A DNA stretch of 61,625 nt from Klebsiella pneumoniae (GTDB taxonomy: Bacteria > Pseudomonadota > Gammaproteobacteria > Pseudomonadales > CAMAPQ01), in contig CAMAPQ010000003.1 of assembly GCA_945860125.1 (NCBI GenBank), positions 1-61,625 on the forward strand, given 5' to 3'. A model generated the notes under the pieces. That model saw only the letters and a list, made by a program, of their open reading frames with translations. It did no database searches and was not told where the DNA came from. Of this stretch, positions 54,637 through 61,625 are shown in pieces. Position numbers and translations under genes: made by a program. Position 1 is the stretch's first letter. Each line of letters opens with the position of its first letter.

Positions 54637-55143
54637 TTAAGCTTTACAGCTGGTTGGCTTATATCTGGTTGGCATGTTACCAGCAAAAGGCACTCCAACA
54701 ACGTTTTGTTGGTTTCGACTCATCGTTAAATCAGGAGTAATTGAAGAGCTCCCGCAAATCCAAATAATTTGATTTGCTCTGTTAACGTAGGGGCTGAATC
54801 CTAAGTTTAAGCCGGCGATTCTCCTGCTAACTTTTGGTTGGTTATAAGTAATCGTAATTGTACCGGAAGTGTTAGTAGCAATTGATGAAACATAGTTACC
54901 TGTAAAACTCGTTGCCGCTGGTAGACCTAAAGAGATAGCGCCAGCTGAATGCCTGCCTTTATTTCCATAAAACTCACTAATACCAACTTTCAGTTCAGAA
55001 GCCATTGTTATGCCTTCCGTCACCTGAGAACGAACAATATAATCCTGATACTGTGGCACTGCAATTGCTGCCAAAATACCGATAATTGCAATAACGATCA
55101 TTAATTCGATTAAGGTAAAACCTTGTTGTACTAACTTATTCAT
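54637..55143 (-). CDS. pilA: type IV pilin PilA
   Basis: The major (or a major-like) type IVa pilin, 168 residues. A short leader MNKLVQQG is cut by PilD before [20 protein letters not shown], with Glu5 of the mature protein present. A C-terminal cysteine pair (Cys in IWICGSSS and in PTSCKA) should form the D-region disulfide loop. I use the ATG at 55143; a GTG 12 nt earlier is also in frame. A sigma-54 promoter lies upstream. It is divergent from pilB. Confidence 0.95.
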   Translation of the reverse strand: MNKLVQQGFTLIELMIVIAIIGILAAIAVPQYQDYIVRSQVTEGITMASELKVGISEFYGNKGRHSAGAISLGLPAATSFTGNYVSSIATNTSGTITITYNQPKVSRRIAGLNLGFSPYVNRANQIIWICGSSSITPDLTMSRNQQNVVGVPFAGNMPTRYKPTSCKA

Positions 55144-55503
55144 AATGTTATCCACTTTTGTTGTTGCCTACTTTCTTTAAACTTCGCGCTTCATTCAACG
55201 CTGATTGATATAAAGCAGACTCTGTGCCAATACATGAATTCATTCACTAAAGTTCGCCTTTACGCTTAAAAACCAAAGAGATAAGCAAAATTAGCCATCA
55301 AGGCTGTTTGTTTCAATGAGTAAATAAGCCCAGCCAAATACCTTTTTTTGTCAGCTACTGACGCAACCGGCTATTTGCTTTTAATTTACGTAAAAAATTT
55401 TGCATCATTGGCATTATTTAAAAAGTCACACCATACTTTTCAAAGGAAAAATAAATGAATAAAAATAAATTCACATAAAAATGCTAGGAGCTTACGACCC
55501 ATA
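55144..55503. other. divergent pilA-pilB regulatory region
   Basis: 360 bp. It contains the sigma-54 promoter of pilA (55214-55229), a small GTCAG-CTA-CTGAC palindrome in the middle and AT-rich sequence before pilB. AGGAG lies 13 nt before the pilB ATG, a longer spacing than usual. Confidence 0.65.
55214..55229 (-). promoter_or_regulatory. sigma-54 promoter of pilA
   Basis: On the minus strand TGGCACAGAGTCTGCT matches the sigma-54 consensus (TGGCAC-N5-TTGCA) with GG and GC exactly 10 nt apart. The expected start would give a 5' leader of about 60 nt. PilS/PilR with RpoN control pilA in many gammaproteobacteria; pilS and pilR are not in the window. Confidence 0.8.
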
Positions 55504-57213
55504 ATGTCGACGCCTATTCCCAACAGTGGTCTTGCAAAATATCTAATTAAAAACGGCCTAATTGATGCCAATACGTCAGCTCTTGCTCAGCAAGAAGCCA
55601 TAAAAGAGAACTTACATTTTGTAACCTATCTTGTATCAAATGGCATTGTTAATTCTTCTGTTCTTGCTCAAGCCGTTGCTGAAGAGTTTGGCTACCCTTA
55701 CTTTAATTTAGATGTATTCGATTTTGATTTATTACCTAAGAACCTTGTGAGCGAAAAACTAATTCATCAACACCGAGCGCTTCCTCTTTATAAAAGAGGC
55801 CGAGTATTATCTTTAGCGGTATCAGACCCCACTAATTTAAGCGGATTTGAAGAAATAAAGTTTAATACAAGCTTTATGATTGACATTGTTGTGGTTGAAG
55901 AAGAAAAACTGGCAAAACAACTTGCTCGCTTTCTTGACAACGCAGAACGTGGTATCGAAATTGATAATGCTCAGTTTTCTGAGATGGAAGAGGAAGGTGG
56001 TGAAGCAGACACAAGGCAGACAGCAACCATCACAGTTGATCCAGATAACGATAAACCTATTGTTCGGTTTGTGAATAAAGTTTTATTAGATGCAATTAAA
56101 AGTGGTGCTTCTGATATTCATTTTGAACCTTATGAAAAAGCCTTTCGTATACGCTTCAGATCAGATGGCATATTAACTGAAATCACGCGCCCGCCCCTTA
56201 ATCTCGTTAACCGTGTTTCAGCAAGATTAAAAGTTATGGCACAGCTTGATATTTCAGAAAGAAGACTCCCTCAGGATGGAAGAATAAAACTTCAAATTTC
56301 AAGAACCCGCGCTATTGATTTTCGGGTGAACTGCCTACCCACAATGTGGGGCGAAAAAATTGTTTTAAGAATTTTAGATGCTGATAGCGCAAAGCTGGGT
56401 ATTGATGCGCTTGGCTATGAGCCCGAACAAAAAAGACTATTTATGGAAGCACTTGAAAAGCCGCAAGGCATGGTGTTGATTACAGGGCCAACCGGTAGCG
56501 GTAAAACTGTTTCGCTTTATACAGGCTTAAATATATTAAATACAACAGAACGAAATATTTCAACAGCAGAAGATCCCGTTGAAATAAACCTTGAAGGAAT
56601 TAATCAGGTTAATGTGCTACCTAAAATTGGGCTTGATTTCACTGCCGCCCTAAAAGCCTTTTTGCGTCAGGATCCTGACATTATTATGGTAGGGGAAATA
56701 AGAGATTTAGATACAGCTCAAATTGCGATTAAAGCAGCACAGACAGGTCATATGGTGTTGTCTACACTTCATACTAATAGCGCACCAGAAACATTAACGC
56801 GCTTACGAAATATGGGGGTTCCGTCTTTCAATATTGCAACCTCTGTTACGCTTATCATTGCACAACGTCTCGCAAGACGATTATGCACTTACTGTAAAGA
56901 ACAAGCACATATTCCAGAAAAATTGTTGATTGAAGCAGGTTTTCCAGAAGAAGAGGTAAAAGATATTGTTTTATTTAAACCGGTGGGCTGTGAAAGATGT
57001 AAAAACGGCTACAAAGGCAGAACCGGTATTTATGAGGTAGTAAAAGTAACGGATAGCATCTCAAGAATTGTAATGAACGAAGGAAACTCGATTGAAATTG
57101 CGGATATGTGCCGCAAAGAAGGCTTTAATGATCTTCGTGCTTCGGCACTAAAAAAAGCGCGAGATGGTTTGATTGGTTTGGAAGAAGTTTACCGTGTAAC
57201 GACAGGACATTAA
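55504..57213 (+). CDS. pilB: type IV pilus extension ATPase PilB
   Basis: The hexameric ATPase that powers pilus assembly (GspE/PilB family), 569 residues. An N-terminal MshEN-like domain (about 1-150) precedes the catalytic core: LITGPTGSGKTVSLYTGL (Walker A), STAEDPVEINLEGINQV (Asp box), RQDPDIIMVGEIRDLDTAQI (Walker B), and two CxxC pairs (CTYCKEQ, CERCKNGYKG) for zinc. It begins pilB-pilC-pilD, divergent from pilA. Confidence 0.96.
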   Translation: MSTPIPNSGLAKYLIKNGLIDANTSALAQQEAIKENLHFVTYLVSNGIVNSSVLAQAVAEEFGYPYFNLDVFDFDLLPKNLVSEKLIHQHRALPLYKRGRVLSLAVSDPTNLSGFEEIKFNTSFMIDIVVVEEEKLAKQLARFLDNAERGIEIDNAQFSEMEEEGGEADTRQTATITVDPDNDKPIVRFVNKVLLDAIKSGASDIHFEPYEKAFRIRFRSDGILTEITRPPLNLVNRVSARLKVMAQLDISERRLPQDGRIKLQISRTRAIDFRVNCLPTMWGEKIVLRILDADSAKLGIDALGYEPEQKRLFMEALEKPQGMVLITGPTGSGKTVSLYTGLNILNTTERNISTAEDPVEINLEGINQVNVLPKIGLDFTAALKAFLRQDPDIIMVGEIRDLDTAQIAIKAAQTGHMVLSTLHTNSAPETLTRLRNMGVPSFNIATSVTLIIAQRLARRLCTYCKEQAHIPEKLLIEAGFPEEEVKDIVLFKPVGCERCKNGYKGRTGIYEVVKVTDSISRIVMNEGNSIEIADMCRKEGFNDLRASALKKARDGLIGLEEVYRVTTGH

Positions 57214-57215
57214 TT

Positions 57216-58487
57216 ATGGCAGTATCCAGCTCGTCAGCCAGTTCAAAGAAAAAAAGTATTGATAATAAGAAAAAAAAGGCTGAAATAGATCCCGCTTTTA
57301 TTTGGGAAGGAACAGATAAACGAGGGAATAAAACCAAGGGGGAAATGCTTGGCAAAAACCCTATTCATGTTAAGTCTGAACTAAAAAAACAGGGTATTAC
57401 CTCTGCAAGGGTTAAGAAAAAACCCAAACCTCTTTTTCAAGGCGGTAAAAAAGCAATTAGCCCCATGGATATCGCCATTTTTACACGCCAATTAGCAACC
57501 ATGATGAAAGCGGGTGTTCCTTTGGTGCAATCTTTTGGTATTGTTGCTGACGGTCTTGAAAACCCTTCAATGCGTGAGTTAGTGCTTCACATTAAATCAG
57601 AAGTAGAAGGCGGTAGTAATTTAACCAGCGCGCTAAGACAGCACCCTAAACACTTCGACGACCTTTTTTGTAGCTTAGTTGATTCAGGCGAACAATCCGG
57701 CGCATTAGAAACCATGCTTGATCGTGTTGCTATTTATAAAGAAAAAAGCGAAGCGTTAAAATCTAAAATCAAAAAAGCAGTGAAATATCCTATTGCGGTA
57801 ATCATTGTTGCTTTTATTGTGACAACGATTCTTTTACTTAAAGTGGTACCCACTTTTAAAGAACTCTTTGAAGGCTTCGGCGCTAAACTGCCTGCTTTTA
57901 CTTTATTTGTAATGGGCTTATCTGAATGGATGCAAAAATACTGGTGGATACTCATAGGCGGCATAGCGGCAAGTATTTATGGGTTTAAAGAAGCAATTAG
58001 GCGATTCCCTATATTTGCACACTATATTGATAAATTAACGCTTAAATTGCCTGTTTTTGGCAACATTGTTTTTCAAGCAACCATTGCACGTTATGCCCGA
58101 ACACTTGCTACCACTTTTGCCGCAGGCGTTCCCTTAGTGGATGCTTTAACCGCTGTTGCCGGCGCCACAGGAAATAGCGTTTATAGAAATGCGGTGGAAA
58201 AAATACGTGAGGACGTTTCTTCAGGCACACAGCTTCAATTTTGTATGAAATCTTCAGGTCTATTCCCTGCGATGGCGGTGCAAATGGTTGCAATTGGTGA
58301 AGAGTCTGGCTCGCTCGATGCCATGCTTGATAAAGTCGCTTTATTTTATGAAAGCGAAGTGGATAACTCTGTAGATGGTTTAACCAGCTTAATGGAACCG
58401 ATTATCATGAGCGTTCTGGGCGTAATTATCGGCGGTTTGATTATTGCGATGTATCTGCCTATTTTCCAATTAGGTTCCGTCGTATAA
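57216..58487 (+). CDS. pilC: type IV pilus inner-membrane platform protein PilC
   Basis: The polytopic platform protein of the pilus machine (GspF/PilC family), 423 residues. Two repeated GspF domains are seen: IFTRQLATMMKAGVPLVQSF near 87 and YARTLATTFAAGVPLVDALT near 292, with membrane helices near 190-210, 235-255 and 395-417. The first 50 residues are lysine/serine-rich. It starts 2 bp after the pilB stop. Element B follows 14 bp after its stop and separates it from pilD. Confidence 0.95.
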   Translation: MAVSSSSASSKKKSIDNKKKKAEIDPAFIWEGTDKRGNKTKGEMLGKNPIHVKSELKKQGITSARVKKKPKPLFQGGKKAISPMDIAIFTRQLATMMKAGVPLVQSFGIVADGLENPSMRELVLHIKSEVEGGSNLTSALRQHPKHFDDLFCSLVDSGEQSGALETMLDRVAIYKEKSEALKSKIKKAVKYPIAVIIVAFIVTTILLLKVVPTFKELFEGFGAKLPAFTLFVMGLSEWMQKYWWILIGGIAASIYGFKEAIRRFPIFAHYIDKLTLKLPVFGNIVFQATIARYARTLATTFAAGVPLVDALTAVAGATGNSVYRNAVEKIREDVSSGTQLQFCMKSSGLFPAMAVQMVAIGEESGSLDAMLDKVALFYESEVDNSVDGLTSLMEPIIMSVLGVIIGGLIIAMYLPIFQLGSVV

Positions 58488-58501
58488 ATCGTTTTACATA
58501 C

Positions 58502-58603
58502 AGGACTTACGGAAAATCGCCCAGCTTTGTTGTCACGCTTCGTCGTACGATTTGTACTGTCTTCATCGCGACGCCTTGCTGGAACAATTTTGCGTAAGTC
58601 CTA
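58502..58603 (+). repeat. element B, copy 6
   Basis: Full-length copy with a diverged centre (ACGCTTCGTCGTACGATTTG), 14 bp after the pilC stop. It splits the pilC-pilD gap of about 150 bp and may reduce read-through into pilD. Confidence 0.87.
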
Positions 58604-58636
58604 TACATATAAACTTCAAGAGAGCAGATAAGCTAA

Positions 58637-59563
58637 ATGTTTGAACCGATAATTGACGTGCTGCAAGCAAACCCCACTTTCTTCCTTTGCTTAATGGTAG
58701 CAATGGGGTTAATGGTGGGTAGTTTTTTAAACGTGGTGATTTTCCGTTATCCTATTATGCTAGAACGTCTCTGGCAGCAAGAAGCAAATGCTTTTTTAGA
58801 GGCACAAAACGCTGAAAAAGCAGCAAATGAGGCAACACTGCCTTCGATAGAAATGCAAAAAACTCAAGAAGAAAAACCCTTTAACCTCATCACGCCCCGC
58901 TCAACTTGCCCCACCTGTAAAAGCGCCATTAAGCCGTGGGATAATATTCCCATTATCAGTTATGTGCTTTTTTTAAGAGGTAAATGTCGAAAGTGTAAAG
59001 CGCCTATTTCATTGCGTTACCCGCTAGTTGAGTTAGGCACCGCTATTCTAAGTGGCCTGGTTGTTTATCAGTTGGGATTTTCAGCGCAAGCTTTTGCAGC
59101 CTTGTTCGTTACATGGATACTGATCGCTCTTTCAATGATCGACTACGATCATAAAATATTACCTGATGACTTTACCTTACCACTCATGTGGGCAGGCATT
59201 CTTTTCAACTCAACCTCCTATGGTTTTGTGAGCTTACATACTTCAGTATTAGGTGCCGTGGGGGGTTACTTAAGTTTATGGAGCGTTTTTTGGCTCTTTA
59301 AATTCGTTACAGGCAAAGAAGGAATGGGTTTTGGTGATTTTAAATTACTTGCTGCCCTCGGTGCTTGGGCAGGATGGCAAGCTATTCCGGTTATTATTCT
59401 TTATTCTTCTTTTACTGGCTCAATTATTGGGCTTTCACTGATTTTTATCACGCAAAGAAATAAGAATAATCCCATTCCTTTTGGCCCTTATCTTGCGATC
59501 AGTGGCTGGCTTGTTTTGCTATGGAATACTGCCCTACCTTTTTATACAATGCCTACGCTGTAA
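58637..59563 (+). CDS. pilD: prepilin peptidase / N-methyltransferase PilD
   Basis: It cleaves the PilA leader and methylates the new N-terminal Phe. A membrane helix with [16 protein letters not shown], the zinc tetracysteine ([16 protein letters not shown]) and the two aspartic protease blocks [10 protein letters not shown] and [16 protein letters not shown] are all present. An extra stretch of about 40 polar residues ([20 protein letters not shown]) lies before the zinc domain, as in many PilD proteins. It lies after pilC; element B follows 3 bp after its stop. Confidence 0.96.
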   Translation: MFEPIIDVLQANPTFFLCLMVAMGLMVGSFLNVVIFRYPIMLERLWQQEANAFLEAQNAEKAANEATLPSIEMQKTQEEKPFNLITPRSTCPTCKSAIKPWDNIPIISYVLFLRGKCRKCKAPISLRYPLVELGTAILSGLVVYQLGFSAQAFAALFVTWILIALSMIDYDHKILPDDFTLPLMWAGILFNSTSYGFVSLHTSVLGAVGGYLSLWSVFWLFKFVTGKEGMGFGDFKLLAALGAWAGWQAIPVIILYSSFTGSIIGLSLIFITQRNKNNPIPFGPYLAISGWLVLLWNTALPFYTMPTL

Positions 59564-59566
59564 TTT

Positions 59567-59669
59567 TAGGACTTGCGCAAAACTGCCCAGCTTTGTTGTC
59601 ACGCTTCCTTGTACGATTTGTACTGTCTTCATCGCGACGCCTTGCTGGAACAATTTTGCGCAAGTCCTA
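59567..59669 (+). repeat. element B, copy 7
   Basis: Full-length copy 3 bp after the pilD stop; its outer motif is TAGGACTTGCGC, symmetrically changed at both ends (GCGCAAGTCCTA), so both arms carry matching substitutions. Confidence 0.88.
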
Positions 59670-59728
59670 AATTTAATATGTGCATGATCAACGCCCCTAG
59701 ATCCCCCCGCGAAACCGTGGCAAAGGAA

Positions 59729-59855
59729 TATACCCAAAGTAATTGGAATCACGGTGAGGCGGCAAGAGCGTGAACCCCATGAGCATAGATAAACTATGTG
59801 ATTGGGGTGAATGAGTGCAGCCAACAATGCCGTGGTTTCAATGGCGAAGGGAATA
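59729..59855 (+). repeat. element A, copy 7
   Basis: Full-length copy just upstream of coaE. Its end is altered (ATGGCGAAGGGAATA in place of GTACGAAGGGTATA). GAAGGG at the end lies 10 nt before the coaE ATG, and an open frame runs from inside the element in frame with coaE. Confidence 0.87.
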
Positions 59856-59861
59856 GATAAC

Positions 59862-60482
59862 ATGCTTAAAATTGGTTTAACAGGTGGCATAGGTAGCGGT
59901 AAAAGTACGGTGCTTTCTTTGTTTCAAAGTTTGGGTGCATCAACACTAAATGCTGATCAAGTTGCAAGAGAAGTCGTTGAACCTAACACCCCTGCACTTT
60001 TAGAAATTCATCGTTATTTTGGTGATTGGGTATTAACCTTACAAGGCGAACTAAATAGAGCGGCGCTCAGAGCACATATTTTTAATAATGCTGCTGATAA
60101 GAGATGGCTAGAGTCACACCTTCACCCTAAAATCCATAAAGCAATGGAACAACATATTGCCTGTTTTTTTACGCCTTATGTCGTGATTGAAATTCCCTTA
60201 CTCATTGAAAAACGCTTATCAGACAATGAAAATTTTTTTAATGTCGACAGAATTTTAGTGGTCGATTTGCCCGAAACACACCAAAAAGAAAGAGCAATGA
60301 TACGGGATGTATCATCCAGTGAAGAAATTGATCAAATTATATTATCGCAAGCGCGCCGCGAAGAAAGACTGAAACTCGCTGATGATGTAATACACAATGC
60401 AGGCAGTCTTTCTGAGCTTAAAAAACAGGTTGCAGCATTGGATAAATATTATAAAGAACTAGATTCCCGCTTTCGCGCATAA
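59862..60482 (+). CDS. coaE: dephospho-CoA kinase
   Basis: It phosphorylates dephospho-CoA to CoA, the last step of the pathway. MLKIGLTGGIGSGKSTVLSLF carries the P-loop; LNADQVAREVVEP, HLHPKIHKAM and VVIEIPLLIEK are family motifs. 206 residues, normal length. The frame is open 17 codons further up through element A (to 59811), but family proteins begin at MLKIGLTGG, so I start at 59862. coaE next to pilD is a common gammaproteobacterial order. Confidence 0.95.
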   Translation: MLKIGLTGGIGSGKSTVLSLFQSLGASTLNADQVAREVVEPNTPALLEIHRYFGDWVLTLQGELNRAALRAHIFNNAADKRWLESHLHPKIHKAMEQHIACFFTPYVVIEIPLLIEKRLSDNENFFNVDRILVVDLPETHQKERAMIRDVSSSEEIDQIILSQARREERLKLADDVIHNAGSLSELKKQVAALDKYYKELDSRFRA

Positions 60483-60523
60483 GCGCTAACATAAAATAAA
60501 TTCGATGCAAATGAGCCGGCATC

Positions 60524-60662
60524 CGTCATTCCCGCGAAGGCGGGAATCCAGAAAATCTCTTGTACTTATGTCAATCATTCGAGACAAAGCCCAAAGAAGA
60601 TATTAAACAGCCGTCATGTTTGACACTTAAAAAACTGGATTCCCGCCTTCGCGGGAATGACG
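60524..60662. repeat. inverted pair of ATTCCC-N8-GGGAAT repeats between coaE and secB
   Basis: CGTCATTCCCGCGAAGGCGG at 60524 is repeated inverted at 60635-60662, with 83 bp between. Each 28-bp arm is itself palindromic around ATTCCC-N8-GGGAAT, like the dRS3 repeat of Neisseria and similar repeats in many proteobacteria. Lying between convergent coaE and secB, it may act as a bidirectional terminator. Confidence 0.82.
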
Positions 60663-60683
60663 AAAGAATAATTTAAAAAAAAA

Positions 60684-61115
60684 TTAATGGCGTGTTTTGA
60701 CTGACTCACGAAATAAAGCATCAAAATTAATGGGCGCTAAAAGCAGTTGTGGAAAACTACCTTTATTCACTAAGTCAGCAATCACTTCACGAACAAAAGG
60801 GAAAAGAACAGAAGGACAATAGCTTCCTAATAACGGCGTAAGCTGATCTTGCGGGGTATTCTTAATGAGAAATAAACCTGCTTGATGCACCTCAGCAATA
60901 AAAGCAACTTTTTCTTCATTGGTAACCGTCACGGTTACGCGCAAAACAACTTCATAAAAATCGTCTTCAATTTTTGTCGTGCTGTTATTTAATTCAAGAT
61001 TAACCTCAGGCGTCCAATCACTCTTAAACACGCTAGGTGTGCTAGGCGCCTCAAAAGATAAATCCTTTACATAAATTCTTTGTAATGAAAACTGAGATTG
61101 CGATTCTTCGGACAT
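60684..61115 (-). CDS. secB: protein-export chaperone SecB
   Basis: A cytoplasmic tetrameric chaperone that keeps preproteins unfolded for SecA. The family pattern FSLQRIYVKDLSFEAPSTP (11-29), PEVNLELN, VAFIAEVHQAGLFLI and CPSVLFPFVREVIADLVNKG is complete in 143 residues. It is 24 bp downstream of the rhodanese gene in the same direction, a common order in gammaproteobacteria (with grxC often between, absent here). Confidence 0.96.
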   Translation of the reverse strand: MSEESQSQFSLQRIYVKDLSFEAPSTPSVFKSDWTPEVNLELNNSTTKIEDDFYEVVLRVTVTVTNEEKVAFIAEVHQAGLFLIKNTPQDQLTPLLGSYCPSVLFPFVREVIADLVNKGSFPQLLLAPINFDALFRESVKTRH

Positions 61116-61139
61116 ATTATCTTCCCTTCCTATATTGCT

Positions 61140-61568
61140 CTAACCTTTAACTAATGGCATTTTCTCATTCAGCCAACCCTGTAAACCACCCTCCAAACGA
61201 TAAACTTCAACGACACCTTGCGCTTTAAGCAAGTTTCCAATCGCAGAAGAATGCTGCCCCATTTTACAAACTAAAATCACAGGATGCCCCTTAAAGCTTT
61301 CCAATGTTTTTTTATGCTCGCCAGCTTTTAACTGAATATAGGGCAAGTTAAGCGCTTGTGTAATATGTCCCGTTACAAACTCGCTACTTTCTCTTAGATC
61401 TAAAACAATTGCCTGCTGTTTATTAATCAAATTTACTGCTTTTTGTGCGCTAATGACTGCCCCGCCTCGTTTTGACTCTAAAATAATCAAAGCAACGATC
61501 AGCGTTACTAAAGAAGAAACCAACATCCAATGACGAATAATAAATTCATAAACCTGTGACATATTCAT
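61140..61568 (-). CDS. membrane-anchored rhodanese-like protein (YibN type)
   Basis: A 142-residue protein: one N-terminal membrane helix (about 13-31) and a single rhodanese domain with LDLRESSEFVTGHITQALNL and active-site loop CKMGQHS, Cys at its first position. Such proteins sit upstream of secB in many gammaproteobacteria; the sulfur acceptor is unknown. I use the ATG at 61568 with AGGA 7 nt upstream; a TTG 21 nt earlier opens the frame. Confidence 0.9.
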   Translation of the reverse strand: MNMSQVYEFIIRHWMLVSSLVTLIVALIILESKRGGAVISAQKAVNLINKQQAIVLDLRESSEFVTGHITQALNLPYIQLKAGEHKKTLESFKGHPVILVCKMGQHSSAIGNLLKAQGVVEVYRLEGGLQGWLNEKMPLVKG

Positions 61569-61625
61569 CTTTAATTCCTGTGTGCCCAAATATTAAATCA
61601 TGCGCACTTTAGCCTAATTTGATTT

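Noticed and set aside
55350..55420. Possible c-di-GMP (GEMM) riboswitch in the pilA-pilB region
   Set aside because: GACGCAACCGGCTA looks like a piece of the GEMM-I core, but the GGGCAAACC part and the paired arms are missing.
59573..59773. 66-codon frame between pilD and coaE
   Set aside because: It is composed of elements A and B only.
5657..59855. CRISPR array
   Set aside because: Elements A and B are single, widely spread palindromes over 100 bp; there are no regularly spaced short repeats and no cas genes.

Overview
The window is chromosomal DNA from a low-GC gammaproteobacterium. The tol-pal cluster next to ruvCAB, yebC and aspS, plus TamA/TamB, BepA, SecB, Dtd and a PilB/C/D set, are typical of that class. 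I cannot name a genus. Nearly all sequence is coding. Two families of short palindromic elements (about 127 bp and 103 bp, called A and B here) occupy many of the gaps.

Layout. 167-5599: isocitrate dehydrogenase, molybdopterin synthesis (moaC-moaD-moaE), a BepA-like periplasmic metalloprotease and NadA. 5784-15995, all on the minus strand: aspS, yebC, ruvC, ruvA, ruvB, tolQ, tolR, tolA, tolB, pal and cpoB, i.e. translation, Holliday-junction resolution and the Tol-Pal envelope machine in one run. 16321-25846: an FmdB-type zinc-ribbon protein, the TamA/TamB translocation module, a GspB/GspA (ExeA) pair and a small membrane protein.

25847-32075 is the accessory region. It holds five paralogous secreted proteins with the same four-cysteine pattern, a PEP-CTERM surface protein, two copies of a roughly 280-bp leader, a decayed fragment of a second PEP-CTERM gene and other debris. 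I recognise no family for the four-cysteine proteins, so this is the best candidate for an undescribed system.

32072-36215: Dtd, a TPR lipoprotein, an FHA-like/TPR membrane protein, an orphan coiled-coil protein and tRNA-Thr(CGT). 36374-52375: a surface-polysaccharide locus with glycosyltransferases (one fused to a methyltransferase), an MBOAT/SGNH O-acylation pair, a Wzx-type flippase, and a CDP-sugar cassette (RfbF, RfbG, a 3,5-epimerase, C-methyltransferases, a reductase/epimerase) that should make a branched 6-deoxyhexose. 52576-59563: a GT-C/TPR protein next to pilA (probably pilin glycosylation), then pilB, pilC and pilD. 59862-61568: CoaE, SecB and a membrane rhodanese.

The A and B elements tend to lie within a few bases of stop codons. 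In several places they have become part of a gene: B encodes the C-terminus and stop of RfbG, A supplies the stop of a membrane protein, and the end of A supplies Shine-Dalgarno-like sequence for CoaE and for a sugar epimerase.
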